Shown piece after piece: positions 1 through 10,145 of a stretch of DNA of 64,000 nucleotides (position 1 is the first letter of the stretch; each line of letters begins with the position of its first letter). The stretch covers positions 434,001 to 498,000 of the forward strand of contig NZ_BSKJ01000001.1 of assembly GCF_030159595.1 (NCBI RefSeq), given 5' to 3'. Source of the DNA: Pseudomonas putida. Lineage in GTDB: Bacteria > Pseudomonadota > Gammaproteobacteria > Pseudomonadales > Pseudomonadaceae. Under the pieces are notes generated by a model, which saw only the letters and a program-made list of their open reading frames with translations, had not been told where the DNA came from and searched no databases. The translations under genes and the position numbers were made by a program.

Positions 1-1
1 G

Positions 2-313
2 TCAGCGGCCTATGCCGTGCTGCTGGCGGTGCGTGCAGAAACATACGCCGGGCAGCCGGGCCTGCGCCGCAAGGACTTGCTGGTGGCGCTGGTTGCCCTG
101 TTGTATGCCGTGTGGCTGCTGTACGCGGGTGGGCTGAAGTACCTGCTGCTGTCGGCCCTGCTGTATGCCCCGGGCGTGATCCTGTTCGCAAGGGCCAAGC
201 ACGAGCAGGGGCAAGCGTTGTTCACTGCCTGGGAAAAGCTGATTTTCGCCGCTGTGCTGGTAGGGGCCGCGCTGGCAGCCTACGCCCTGTACTCAGGGTT
301 GCTGAGCTTGTGA
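2..313 (+). CDS. arcD: ArcD-like arginine/ornithine (basic amino acid) permease, C-terminal fragment
   Basis: Only the last 103 residues are in the window; the gene starts to the left of base 1. The fragment has three or four hydrophobic helices (such as LLVALVALLYAVWLLYAGG and LIFAAVLVGAALAAYALYSG) joined by short basic loops. This fits the end of an APC-superfamily basic amino acid antiporter of the ArcD type, which exchanges arginine for ornithine in the inner membrane for the arginine deiminase pathway. The family call rests on helix pattern and on remembered gene order in P. putida, where arcD precedes this heme locus. The last 21 bases overlap the converging DUF454 gene. Confidence 0.7.
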   Translation, partial: SAAYAVLLAVRAETYAGQPGLRRKDLLVALVALLYAVWLLYAGGLKYLLLSALLYAPGVILFARAKHEQGQALFTAWEKLIFAAVLVGAALAAYALYSGLLSL

Positions 314-706
314 GGGAGCAGGGCAGGTGTGCTCTGGGCGTGACCAGATCCACAGGTTGCCCAGGGTCATGCCGGCGATTGCCAGGAACACCGGCCAGTG
401 GTGTTCCAGAAACGTCAGCATCAGGCCTGCGCACAGCAGCATGCTGATGGTCGCGCTTACCTTGGCCCGGCGTTGGATCACCTTGCCATTGCGCCAGTTA
501 TAAAGGATTGGCCCGAACAGCCGGTGGTTCTCCAGCCAGGCAGACAGGCGCGGCGAGCTGCGGGTCGCCGCCCAGGCCGCCAGCAGGATGAATTCGGTGG
601 TTGGCAAGCCGGGAATCACAATGGCGACCAAGCCTACCCCCAGGCTCACATAAGCCAGGATTCCATACAACAGGCGGGCGAGTTTCGAGCGGGCAGGTCG
701 GGTCAT
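293..706 (-). CDS. DUF454 (YbaN-like) small inner-membrane protein
   Basis: A 137-residue membrane protein of the DUF454/YbaN family. After a short basic N-terminus come a helix (about residues 11-31, LLYGILAYVSLGVGLVAIV), the family signature PGLPTTEFILLAAW (about 32-45), and two more helices near 86-118. The SSPRLSAWLENHRLFGP stretch with a following W-R-N is typical of the family. No biochemical function is established. It lies 54 bases downstream of the heme oxygenase on the same strand and may be co-transcribed, though a hairpin sits between them. In other pseudomonads DUF454 genes often accompany heme or iron genes, so a link to heme uptake is possible but inferred. Confidence 0.88.
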   Translation of the reverse strand: MTRPARSKLARLLYGILAYVSLGVGLVAIVIPGLPTTEFILLAAWAATRSSPRLSAWLENHRLFGPILYNWRNGKVIQRRAKVSATISMLLCAGLMLTFLEHHWPVFLAIAGMTLGNLWIWSRPEHTCPAPSQAQQP

Positions 707-728
707 GGTCTCACTGCATAAAACGGTT

Positions 729-749
729 CGGCCACCGGTAGGGTGGCCG
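729..749 (-). terminator. Hairpin between heme oxygenase and DUF454 gene
   Basis: A perfect 8-bp stem (CGGCCACC/GGTGGCCG) with a 5-base loop. On the minus strand it is followed after five bases by TTTT. It may end or attenuate the heme-oxygenase transcript; the T-run is short and offset. Confidence 0.4.
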
Positions 750-760
750 GGTACGGCGTA

Positions 761-1354
761 TCAGACCAGCGCGGCATCCGCCGCATAGGCGTGCTTGAGC
801 AGCTCGGTGAAGCGCTCGAAGGCGGCGACTGCACCGCGTTCGGCAGCGGCTTCCTCTTCGGCCGACAATTCCAGGCCATCAAGGATACGCGTGAACTGCT
901 TCCAGCCCTCGGCACGGCCACCGGCAGGCTCGCCCAGGTGACGGGCACCGAAGCTGTCGGACAGTTCCAGGGCCACGGCACGCTTGATCAGAAACGCAGC
1001 GCCCAGTTTGGAGCCTTCGGAGACGAAGATCCAGCCCATTGCCTCGCCCAGGCTCGGGTTGCCCACGGCACCCGGCACGGCGGCTGGCACTTCGGTGTCG
1101 AGGTCAGCGAGGTCCAGGCGGGCCTGGTCGGCGCGGCAGCGCTCGGCCAGGTCGGGGACGATGGCGATCAGTTGCGGGTCGTTGTACAGGGCTTGTAGCT
1201 CGGACTGGAACAGGTACTGGGCAACGACGAAACGGGCGAAGCTTTCACGGCTGTCGAAAGGCGCGTGGGACTTGACCAGGGCATCCAGCTCGGCGTGGGG
1301 GGCGTGGGTGATCTGGTTCAGGCGCTGGGAGCGCAGGGCTGGGCGTTCGGTCAT
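761..1354 (-). CDS. hemO: Heme oxygenase, HemO/PigA type
   Basis: A 197-residue heme oxygenase that opens the heme ring to biliverdin, CO and iron in the cytoplasm, releasing iron from imported heme. By eye it aligns with P. aeruginosa HemO (PigA) along its length: LRSQRLNxxT, PHxxLxxLVKS, FARFVxAQYLFQ, SEGSKLGAAF, FGARHLxEPxGGRAxGWK. The proximal heme ligand is His20 in the PH motif. Asn13 and Lys28 match the residues that, in P. aeruginosa HemO, turn the heme to give the unusual beta/delta-biliverdin, so the same regioselectivity is likely. AAGGA lies upstream of the ATG. It is the fourth gene of the sigma/anti-sigma/receptor unit, separated from the receptor by a REP pair. Confidence 0.92.
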   Translation of the reverse strand: MTERPALRSQRLNQITHAPHAELDALVKSHAPFDSRESFARFVVAQYLFQSELQALYNDPQLIAIVPDLAERCRADQARLDLADLDTEVPAAVPGAVGNPSLGEAMGWIFVSEGSKLGAAFLIKRAVALELSDSFGARHLGEPAGGRAEGWKQFTRILDGLELSAEEEAAAERGAVAAFERFTELLKHAYAADAALV

Positions 1355-1445
1355 GGGGGCAATCCTTGGAAAAAGGGGCGTCTAGATACAAGACGAAACA
1401 GCGGGGGCGGTACAGTAAAAAAAGCCGGTATTTGTGTTGCCAGGA

Positions 1446-1542
1446 CCGGCCTCTTCGCGGGCAAGCCCGCTCCCACAGGTTCAACGTTGGCCTTGGGCCT
1501 GTGATATTCCTGTGGGAGCGGGCTTGCCCGCGAAGAGGCCGG
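1446..1542. repeat. REP pair 1 (inverted)
   Basis: Two inverted copies of the Pseudomonas REP element, 1446-1479 and 1509-1542, 29 bases apart. They sit between the heme receptor stop and the heme oxygenase start, inside the same-strand gene run. They could stabilise the upstream receptor message or partly uncouple hemO from it. Confidence 0.9.
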
Positions 1543-1557
1543 TACAGGCGAGTGGAA

Positions 1558-4146
1558 TCAGATATCCCACACCACATTGATACCGAAGTTGCGCCCTGGC
1601 ATGGTCAGGCGGTCGATGTTGGCCGGCTGGGTCACAGCCGCTTCACCCTGGCCGTCGTAGCTGCGCACCGAGTCCCACTGCCAGTACTTCTTGTCGGTGA
1701 GGTTGTACAGGCCGGCGTTGATGGTGACGTCGTCGGTGACCTTGTAATAGCCGGTCAGGTCCAGCACGCCGTAGCCCGGGGTACGGAACTTCGAGGTCGA
1801 GCCGTCAGGCGAGTAGAAGGTGCTGTCGTCGACACGGGTCTTGCGCTTGACCAGCGTCCAGCTCAGCAGGCCGCCATAGTTCTGCTGCTCGTAACCCAGG
1901 CCGAACACGCCTTTCAGCGGATTGACGCTGTTCAGCGGCTCTCCGGTGTCATCGTTGCGGCCGTAGGTGTAGGCAATCGAGCCCTGGGTATACAGGCCTT
2001 GCGGCGCACCGAAGTGGTCGAGGTTCAGGCGGCCCTTGACCTCGGCACCTTTGATGGTGGCGTGCTTGATGTTGTTGGCCTGGAAGGTCTGTTCCAGGTT
2101 GGCGCTTTGCACGGCGTCTTCATCGATGAAGTCGCGGTACTTGTTGTAGAACACCGCCACGTCGAAGTTACCAGCGTCGAAGTTGCCACGCAGGCCGGTT
2201 TCGTAGCTTTTGCTCTTCTCCGGTTCAAGGTTCGGATTGCCCTCTACACGGTAGCCTTGCTCGATATTTTCGAAGCGACCGTACATGGCCTTGGCGGTCG
2301 GGGTGCGGAAGCCTTCGGCATACTGGCCGTACCAGGTGTAGTTGTCGTTGAAGGCGTAGGTCAGGCCGAATTTGGGCGAGACGCGATGCCACTTCTTGTC
2401 CGAATCGTCCTGGGAGGTAGGCGCCGTGCCGGTGGACGCCAGGCCACGCAGGAATTCGTCGGTGAACTTGGGTTCCATGCGCGTGTAGTCGTAGCGCGCG
2501 CCTGGCATGAAGGTCCAGTTGTTCCAGCGGATCTCATCCTGCACGAACAGGCTGTAGGTGTTCACGGTCGGGTCCGGGAAGTCGCTGACCAGTGTCTGGC
2601 CGTCTGCCGGGCGGTCGGCGCCGATGGCGGTGCAACCAGAGCCAATGGTCAGGCAGGTGCCGGTGCCGCTGCGCGAACCGGTGACTTTTTCATGTTTGAG
2701 CGTGGTGCCATAAGTCAGCAGGTGGTCGGTCGCGCCGATGCTGAAAGCCTTGTCCAACTGAGCGTCGAACACCCACTGGCGGTCCTTGTAGGTGGTGTCG
2801 CGGGTACGCAGCACCTGGCGGCCAGGCGGTGCGTAGACTTCCTCGGTGTGCTGGTCGGTCTTGGCGATCTGGTAGTTCAGGCTCCACTTCACATGGTCGG
2901 CGACCAGCGAGTCCAGGCCGAATTCGTGATTGATGCCGAAACGCTCGCGGGTGATGGTGTCGTTGCCATTACGCGCCTTGTAGTAGCCCATGCCGCCAAA
3001 GCCAGGAATGAACGGCCCGCCCACCGCGCTGAGGATGTTCTGGTCGCGGTCATCCTTGTAGCGTTCGTAGGTGAAGCCCAGGCGCGCGTCGTCGGCATAG
3101 TTCCAGCCCAGCTTGGCCAGCACGTTGGTGGTGCGCACGTCCATCGGGTTGGCTTCGGTGCGCGACAGGCCGTCACCGCTGTGGCTGCCGTGGGTTTCGG
3201 TCTCGTGACCGTTGCGCTGGCTCAGGTGCAGCAGGCCATCGAAATCGCCCTCGCGGCCGGCAACGGTAGCGGAGGTCAACCAGCTTTCATCAGCCGAGCT
3301 GTAGCCGGTTTTCAGGCGCGCGCCCACGTCCTTGCCAGGCTTGATGATGTCGTCTGGGTCGAGGGTGAAGTAGCTTACGGCGCCGCCGATGGCGTTGCTG
3401 CCGTACAGCACCGAGGCAGGGCCGCGGAGGATTTCCACGCGCTTGACGATTTCCGGGTCGACGTAGTTGCGCTGAGTCTGGGCGTAGGGGCCGTAAAAGA
3501 AACTGTCCGGGATCGACACGCCGTCAACCTGGGTGAGGATCCGCTCACCGTCGATACCGCGGATGTTGTAGCCGTTCAGGCCGCTGCGCTGGCCGGTACC
3601 AGCCACAGACACGCCTGGCTCGTAGCGGACCAGGTCCTGGATGTTGTTGACGTTCTGCCGGTCCAGTTGTTCGCGGGTCTGCACGCTGACGGTGCTCGGC
3701 ACCTGGCTGACGTCCTGTGCGCTACGCGTGGCGCTGACGGTCACCTGCTGCAGGGCGATCACATTGCTGCTGGCCTGGCGTTCGAGTACCACATTGCCGT
3801 TGCTGATCTTGCGATAACCCAGGCCGGTACCCTGTAGCAGGCGCTTGAGCGCAGCTTCTGGCGGCAACGCGCCCTGCACCCCTGGCGAGGCCACGCCGTC
3901 GGCCAGTTCGGCGCTGAAACCGACCTGCCAGCCGGTGACCTGGCTGAAGGCGTTGATCGCTGACACGAGCGGCTGCTGGCCGATACTGAAGCGGTACTCA
4001 CCCATGCGCGGGCTGCTGGCCTGGGCCGGTTCGGCAGCCAGCGCTGGCAGGCTGCAGGCGCCGCTGGCGAGCAGGGCCAGGGTCAAGAGGGACAGTTGCC
4101 CTGTACGGCGGGGAAGGGTGGACGAGCGGGTAAGACCAGTGGACAT
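1558..4146 (-). CDS. TonB-dependent heme/hemophore-type receptor with signalling (STN) domain
   Basis: An 862-residue outer-membrane receptor. A signal peptide (hydrophobic LSLLTLALLASGACSLPALA, about residues 18-37) precedes an STN signalling domain (about 50-125; RFSIGQQPLVSAINAFSQ, then QVGFSAELADG), then the plug (VSVQTREQLDRQNV; ILRGPASVLYGSNAIGGAV) and a 22-strand barrel ending in a C-terminal aromatic-hydrophobic strand. FRTP and NPNLEPEKS match the FRAP/NPNL boxes of heme receptors, but no histidine lies between the two boxes. The STN domain and the sigma/FecR pair upstream make it a transducer of the HasR type: substrate binding signals through FecR to the sigma factor. No hemophore gene is adjacent. 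The substrate is inferred to be heme from the downstream hemO. Confidence 0.9.
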   Translation of the reverse strand: MSTGLTRSSTLPRRTGQLSLLTLALLASGACSLPALAAEPAQASSPRMGEYRFSIGQQPLVSAINAFSQVTGWQVGFSAELADGVASPGVQGALPPEAALKRLLQGTGLGYRKISNGNVVLERQASSNVIALQQVTVSATRSAQDVSQVPSTVSVQTREQLDRQNVNNIQDLVRYEPGVSVAGTGQRSGLNGYNIRGIDGERILTQVDGVSIPDSFFYGPYAQTQRNYVDPEIVKRVEILRGPASVLYGSNAIGGAVSYFTLDPDDIIKPGKDVGARLKTGYSSADESWLTSATVAGREGDFDGLLHLSQRNGHETETHGSHSGDGLSRTEANPMDVRTTNVLAKLGWNYADDARLGFTYERYKDDRDQNILSAVGGPFIPGFGGMGYYKARNGNDTITRERFGINHEFGLDSLVADHVKWSLNYQIAKTDQHTEEVYAPPGRQVLRTRDTTYKDRQWVFDAQLDKAFSIGATDHLLTYGTTLKHEKVTGSRSGTGTCLTIGSGCTAIGADRPADGQTLVSDFPDPTVNTYSLFVQDEIRWNNWTFMPGARYDYTRMEPKFTDEFLRGLASTGTAPTSQDDSDKKWHRVSPKFGLTYAFNDNYTWYGQYAEGFRTPTAKAMYGRFENIEQGYRVEGNPNLEPEKSKSYETGLRGNFDAGNFDVAVFYNKYRDFIDEDAVQSANLEQTFQANNIKHATIKGAEVKGRLNLDHFGAPQGLYTQGSIAYTYGRNDDTGEPLNSVNPLKGVFGLGYEQQNYGGLLSWTLVKRKTRVDDSTFYSPDGSTSKFRTPGYGVLDLTGYYKVTDDVTINAGLYNLTDKKYWQWDSVRSYDGQGEAAVTQPANIDRLTMPGRNFGINVVWDI

Positions 4147-4272
4147 CGGAAGCGCTCCCAGATGCGCGGACTGTTATAGGTGATGGCTGTTCTCGTTTTC
4201 AAACAAGAATCAGTTGCATTGGCTATAACGAGACGGGCGGGGTAGCGCGATCGCGTAAAAATAATTTCGCGG

Positions 4273-5235
4273 TCAGTTCAGGATGACCAAGGCGGGATAC
4301 TCATGCAGCTGTGCCGAGGTGATATGGGCCAGTGCGCGCAGGGTTTCCAGCGGCTGGTCGAGCCGGTAGTTGCCGGTAACGGCAACGTCTTCCAACTGCG
4401 CGTTGCGGTTGATGATCCAGCCTGGGTAGTAGCGCCGCACTTCGGCAAGCACCTGGCTCAACGGGCAGTTCTCGAACACCAGGCGGCCATCGACCCAGGC
4501 CAGGTCCTTGTGCATGTCGGGGCGCTGGCGCTGGCCAAAGCCTTGCGGGCCGACGCTGATGCTGTCACCGGCACTCAAACGGATACGCTGGTCGCGTGCG
4601 CCCTGCAAGTCGACATCGCCGCGTTGCACCCGCACCTGGGCCTCGCCATCGAGGTAGCGCACGGCAAAATCGGTGTCGCGTACCTGTGCGCGCAACGGCC
4701 CGGCCTCTACCTCAAGTGGCAGCAGCGCGCCCTCGGGTATCTGGAAGTAGGCCTCACCCTGCAGCAGTCGGGCGACCTGGTGGCCGTCCCGGCGGTCGCT
4801 GGCAAATGCCGAGTTGGTGTTGAGCAGCACTTTCGAGCCGTCTTCCAGTTGCAGGCGCTGGCGCTCGCCTACCACAGTCAGGTGGTCGGCCTGCAAGCGG
4901 GTGGGCAGGTTGCCGACGGTGAACAGCCCGACCAGCAGCACTGCGGCGGTGGCCAAAGGTTTCCAGTGGCTGCGCAGGCGCCCGCGCCACGAACGGCGTT
5001 GCTGCTGGTGCAGTTGCGTGGCTACCTGGTGCAATGGCGTACCGTTCCACAGTGCCTCTGCCTCGACATAGGCCTCGGCGTTTTCCGGCGCGGCGCTCAG
5101 CCAGGCTTCGAAGGCCTGGGTGTCCTCGGCATTGGCGCATTGCAGGCGCACCAGCCAGTCCAGCGCCTCGTCCATGGCACGAGCACGGGCGCTGGGCCCG
5201 GCAGGTGACGGGCGTGGGGCGGGGCTGTGAGTCAC
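4273..5235 (-). CDS. FecR-type anti-sigma factor / signal transducer
   Basis: A 320-residue FecR-family protein. The N-terminal DUF4880-like cytoplasmic domain (about 17-60; EALDWLVRLQ, then FEAWLSAAPENAEAYVEAEALW) binds the sigma factor. One membrane helix follows near residues 94-112 (LATAAVLLVGLFTVGNLP), then a periplasmic FecR domain (RLQLEDGSKVLLNTNSA, then LLQGEAYFQIP) and a C-terminal DUF4974/STN-like domain that contacts the receptor. The GTG start was chosen because AAGGA lies nine bases upstream; the open frame extends further, into the sigma gene. It lies between sigma and receptor as in other cell-surface-signalling triads. Confidence 0.92.
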   Translation of the reverse strand: MTHSPAPRPSPAGPSARARAMDEALDWLVRLQCANAEDTQAFEAWLSAAPENAEAYVEAEALWNGTPLHQVATQLHQQQRRSWRGRLRSHWKPLATAAVLLVGLFTVGNLPTRLQADHLTVVGERQRLQLEDGSKVLLNTNSAFASDRRDGHQVARLLQGEAYFQIPEGALLPLEVEAGPLRAQVRDTDFAVRYLDGEAQVRVQRGDVDLQGARDQRIRLSAGDSISVGPQGFGQRQRPDMHKDLAWVDGRLVFENCPLSQVLAEVRRYYPGWIINRNAQLEDVAVTGNYRLDQPLETLRALAHITSAQLHEYPALVILN

Positions 5236-5323
5236 GGTGAGTCCTTGAATGGTTTTTCGCGAATGATCAAGGCTAAGGCGGGGTGTGGCAAGGGCTTTGC
5301 GTAACCGCCGGGCTGGGCTGGGC

Positions 5324-5836
5324 TCACTTGAGGCGGTCGGCGACACCCATGCAGATTGCCATGATCAGTTTCAGCTCCTTCTGGACCGTGCTGGGTGACA
5401 CATTCAGTTGTTCGGCAATTTCCGGGTAGGTGGCGCCATGCAGGCGGCTGAGGATGAAAATGCGCTGCTGGCGCTCGCTCAGCTGGTTGAGGCTGACGCT
5501 CAAGTGCTTGAGCAACTGCTCGGCATGTGCGGCATCCTCACTGCTGGTAGCGGGCGCGGCCACGCTGTGCAGGACCTCGTCGGGCACGTCGTCGACCAGC
5601 ATGCGGGCCTGTACCCGGCGTGCGCGCAGATGGTCCAGCGCCAGGTTGCGCGCGGTCTGGAACACGAACGGCTCGATATGCTCGATGGGCCGCTCACCCA
5701 GGGCGCGGGAAACCCGCAGGTAGGTTTCCTGCAGCAGGTCTTCGGCCGTACTGGGGTTACCGACCATGCGCTGCAAGGTGCGCAGCAGGGTAAGGCGCTG
5801 GACGAGGAAGACGGAGTTGAACCGGGACTGACTCAC
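5324..5836 (-). CDS. ECF sigma factor of the FecI/HasI (iron-starvation) type
   Basis: A 170-residue ECF sigma factor. Region 2 covers roughly residues 10-75 (LLRTLQRMVGN, AEDLLQETYLRVSRAL, FVFQTARNLALDHLRARRV), and region 4 covers about 110-160, with the helix-turn-helix in ATYPEIAEQLNVSPSTVQKE. It would direct RNA polymerase to the receptor promoter once the receptor senses heme. It starts with GTG just below a strong Fur box, so iron repression of the whole unit is expected. The KT2440 counterpart has been called FiuI; the heme-oxygenase gene in the unit argues for a heme rather than siderophore signal. Confidence 0.93.
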   Translation of the reverse strand: MSQSRFNSVFLVQRLTLLRTLQRMVGNPSTAEDLLQETYLRVSRALGERPIEHIEPFVFQTARNLALDHLRARRVQARMLVDDVPDEVLHSVAAPATSSEDAAHAEQLLKHLSVSLNQLSERQQRIFILSRLHGATYPEIAEQLNVSPSTVQKELKLIMAICMGVADRLK

Positions 5837-5861
5837 GGGGGGACCTGGCCGACGAAAGGTT

Positions 5862-5880
5862 AATGATAATGCTTATCATC
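5862..5880 (-). promoter_or_regulatory. Fur box upstream of the ECF sigma gene
   Basis: The 19-base site AATGATAATGCTTATCATC has near-perfect dyad symmetry (GATAAT/..TTATC) and matches the Fur consensus GATAATGATAATCATTATC closely. It lies 26 bases upstream of the sigma gene start, in position to block its promoter when iron is sufficient. Confidence 0.9.
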
Positions 5881-5965
5881 TATGCCGGAGGTCAAGTGTG
5901 AGAATGTTAAGAAAAGGTAAAGATTGTGAATGGCGTGTGTATGACGGCGGACATCCTGTGCTTTT

Positions 5966-5999
5966 GAGATCGAGCGCCGCGCGGGCGGCGCTCGATCTC
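5966..5999. repeat. Perfect 15-bp inverted repeat downstream of gap
   Basis: GAGATCGAGCGCCGC, a four-base loop GCGG, and its exact complement. It lies between the gap stop and the sigma promoter. On the gap strand it is followed by AAAAG rather than a T-run, so it is not a textbook intrinsic terminator, but it could stall or end gap transcripts or protect their 3' end. Confidence 0.75.
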
Positions 6000-6026
6000 A
6001 TAGGCGCCGAAGATGCTGTGCCCGGC

Positions 6027-7028
6027 TCAGCGGGCCTGGCACAACGCCAAACAGTTATCCAGCATCCGATTGCTGAACCCCCACTCATTGTCATACCAGG
6101 CCAGCACCTTGAGCATGCGCCCGTTGGCCCGGGTATGGTTGGCATCGAAAATGGACGACAGCGGGTTGTGGTTGAAATCGCAGGAAACCAACGGCAAGGC
6201 GTTGTAGCCCAATACCTTGGAATGCTTGCTGGCGTCGAGGAACAACTGGTTGACCTGCTCGGCCGTGGCCTCGCGCTTGAGGTTGACGGTGAGGTCCACC
6301 AGCGACACGTTGATCACCGGCACCCGCACCGCCATGCCGGTCAGCTTGCCGGCCAGCTCCGGCAGCACCAGTCCTACGGCTTCGGCGGCGCCGGTTTTGC
6401 TCGGGATCATCGACTGGGTGGCCGAGCGCGCGCGGTACGGGTCGCTGTGGTACATGTCGGTCAGCACCTGATCGTTGGTGTAGGCGTGAATGGTGGTCAT
6501 CAGGCCTTGTTCGATGCCGAACTCGCGGTGCAGCACCTGGGCGATCGGCGCCAGGCAGTTGGTGGTACAGGAGGCGTTGGAAATGACCTGGTGCGAGGCC
6601 CGCAGGATGTCATGGTTGACGCCGTACACCACGGTGGCATCGGCGCCCTTGGCCGGCGCTGAGACAATCACCTTGCCAGCCCCTGCGGTAAGGTGCGCAG
6701 CGGCCTTGGCGCGGTCGGTGAACAGCCCGGTGCACTCGAACACCACGTCGATCGCTTCGGCCTTCCAGGGCAACTCGGCCGGATTGCGGATGGCACTGAC
6801 CGCGATACGGTCACCATTGACCGTCAGGCTTTCGTGGCCGGCCTCGACCGTGGCGTCGAAGGTGCCGTGTACGCTGTCGTACTTGAGCAGGTGGGCATTC
6901 ATGGCGCTGTCGCCCAGGTCGTTGATGGCGACGACCTGCAGGTCCTGGCGGTAGCCTTGGGTATACAGTGCGCGCAGGACGTTGCGCCCGATGCGGCCGA
7001 ATCCATTGATGGCGATGCGTAGGGTCAT
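6027..7028 (-). CDS. gap: Glyceraldehyde-3-phosphate dehydrogenase (type I)
   Basis: A 333-residue NAD-dependent GAPDH that oxidises glyceraldehyde-3-phosphate to 1,3-bisphosphoglycerate. The Rossmann motif [14 protein letters not shown] is at residues 7-20. The catalytic SNASCTTNC places the nucleophile at Cys154. The phosphate-binding [12 protein letters not shown] and the [11 protein letters not shown] segment near the C-terminus are present. The ATG with AGAGG upstream was chosen over an in-frame extension. It diverges from edd over two HexR-type operators, matching the HexR-controlled gap-1/edd arrangement in P. putida and P. aeruginosa. It supplies the lower glycolytic step for the triose made by Eda. 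Confidence 0.97.
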   Translation of the reverse strand: MTLRIAINGFGRIGRNVLRALYTQGYRQDLQVVAINDLGDSAMNAHLLKYDSVHGTFDATVEAGHESLTVNGDRIAVSAIRNPAELPWKAEAIDVVFECTGLFTDRAKAAAHLTAGAGKVIVSAPAKGADATVVYGVNHDILRASHQVISNASCTTNCLAPIAQVLHREFGIEQGLMTTIHAYTNDQVLTDMYHSDPYRARSATQSMIPSKTGAAEAVGLVLPELAGKLTGMAVRVPVINVSLVDLTVNLKREATAEQVNQLFLDASKHSKVLGYNALPLVSCDFNHNPLSSIFDANHTRANGRMLKVLAWYDNEWGFSNRMLDNCLALCQAR

Positions 7029-7092
7029 GGCAGTACCTCTGGCAGTCCGAGTGAAACCTGTGGCAAAAAGGAGCTTCACTGAAACGGTTTTG

Positions 7093-7107
7093 TTGTTGGA
7101 ATTACAA
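7093..7107. promoter_or_regulatory. HexR operator, gap side (TTGT-N7-ACAA)
   Basis: TTGTTGGAATTACAA is an exact match to the published Pseudomonas HexR consensus TTGT-N7/8-ACAA. It lies 65 bases upstream of the gap start. Confidence 0.82.
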
Positions 7108-7154
7108 GATTATTCACTGGCCGATAGAAAACAAGCCTTTTTAGTGGCAGTATT

Positions 7155-7170
7155 TTGTTTAAACATACAA
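7155..7170. promoter_or_regulatory. HexR operator, edd side (TTGT-N8-ACAA)
   Basis: TTGTTTAAACATACAA matches TTGT-N8-ACAA exactly. It lies 122 bases upstream of edd and 62 bases centre to centre from the gap-side site, so each divergent promoter appears to have its own operator. Confidence 0.82.
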
Positions 7171-7292
7171 CGAGTGGTTGGGCGATGTGCCTCCACCGAT
7201 GCAGCGGGCTCCTTACCTTGAGCCTAGGCCGCAATCGTTTGGAGGGGAAATGCCTGGTAAACCGCCCTTACAATTAGCCTGGAGTCCAGTAC

Positions 7293-9115
<1,823 letters not shown>

Positions 9116-9119
<4 letters not shown>

Positions 9120-10075
9120 AGGGCCTGCTGGTTGGCGACATCGGTGGCACCAATGCCCGTTTTGCGTTGTGGCGTGACAACCAGCTGCATGAGGTCAACG
9201 TCTTCGCCACGGCGGATTACACCAGCCCGGAGCAGGCCATCGAAGCCTATCTGGAAAGCCAGGGTATTGCCCGCGGCGGCCTGGCGGCGGTGTGCCTGGC
9301 AGTAGCCGGGCCGGTCGATGGCGATGAGTTCCGCTTCACCAACAACCACTGGCGCCTGAGCCGCGTGGCCTTCTGCAAGACCTTGCAGGTCGAGCGGCTG
9401 CTGCTGATCAACGATTTCACCGCCATGGCGCTGGGCATGACCCGCCTGCGGGAAGGCGAGTACCGCGACGTGTGCCCAGGCCTGGCCGACCCATCGAGGC
9501 CGGCGCTGGTGATCGGGCCAGGTACTGGCCTGGGCGTGGGGTCGCTGCTGCGCCTGGGCGAACAGCATTGGCAAGCCTTGCCGGGAGAGGGCGGGCATGT
9601 CGACCTGCCGGTGGGCAATGCCCGCGAAGCGGCGATCCACCAGCAGATCCACGGGCAGATCGGCCATGTCAGTGCCGAGACCGTGCTCAGTGGCGGTGGC
9701 CTGGTGCGGCTGTACCAGGCAATCTGTGCGCTGGATGGCGATACACCCAGGCACAAAACCCCGGCGCAGATTACCGACGCAGCGCTGGGTGGTGAGCCAC
9801 GGGCGCTGGCGGTGGTCGAGCAGTTCTGCCGGTTCCTTGGACGTGTGGCGGGTAACAATGTGCTGACGCTGGGCGCGCGGGGCGGGGTCTACATTGTTGG
9901 CGGCGTGATCCCGCGTTTTGCCGAACTGTTCCTGCGTAGCGGGTTTGCCGCGAGCTTTGCCGACAAGGGCTGCATGAGTGGCTACTTTGCCGGGGTGCCG
10001 GTGTGGCTGGTGACGGCGGAGTTTTCCGGGTTGCTGGGGGCTGGCGTGGCCTTGCAGCAAGCGCTGGATCACTGA
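9116..10075 (+). CDS. glk: Glucokinase
   Basis: A 319-residue cytoplasmic glucokinase of the Glk (non-ROK) family, phosphorylating glucose brought in by GtsABCD. Phosphate-1 motif DIGGTNARF is at residues 8-16. AVAGPVDG and the sugar-binding [10 protein letters not shown] (catalytic Asp in NDF) follow, then GPGTGLGVG (adenosine/phosphate-2) and GEGGHVDLP. Its start codon overlaps the edd stop by four bases, placing it in the edd-glk-gltR-gltS run. Confidence 0.96.
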
Positions 10076-10079
10076 CTGG

Positions 10080-10094
10080 GGCCGCAAAGCGGCC
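10080..10094 (+). repeat. Short hairpin after glk
   Basis: GGCCGC-AAA-GCGGCC directly after the glk stop, followed by TCAATAAAA with no T-run. It may be a weak pause or 3'-end protector; gltR transcription probably reads through it. Confidence 0.5.
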
Positions 10095-10123
10095 TCAATA
10101 AAAACAGGCAATGAAGACCTGTG

Positions 10124-10131
10124 AATAACAA
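10124..10131 (+). promoter_or_regulatory. AANAANAA motif (possible Hfq/Crc site) before gltR
   Basis: AATAACAA directly precedes the GAGG ribosome-binding site of gltR. The motif class is known to be bound by Hfq with Crc to block translation in Pseudomonas. The same kind of element precedes gtsA, oprB and the epimerase gene. Confidence 0.5.
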
Positions 10132-10145
10132 GAGGACGGACCACC

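Noticed and set aside
4147-4272. ECF-type promoter (GAAAT...CGTCT) before the heme receptor
   Set aside because: Both hexamer-like pieces occur on the minus strand but 28 bases apart, too far for a FecI-type promoter.
5966-5999. Inverted repeat as intrinsic terminator of gap
   Set aside because: A long perfect stem, but the minus strand runs into AAAAG, not a T-run, so it is listed only as an inverted repeat.
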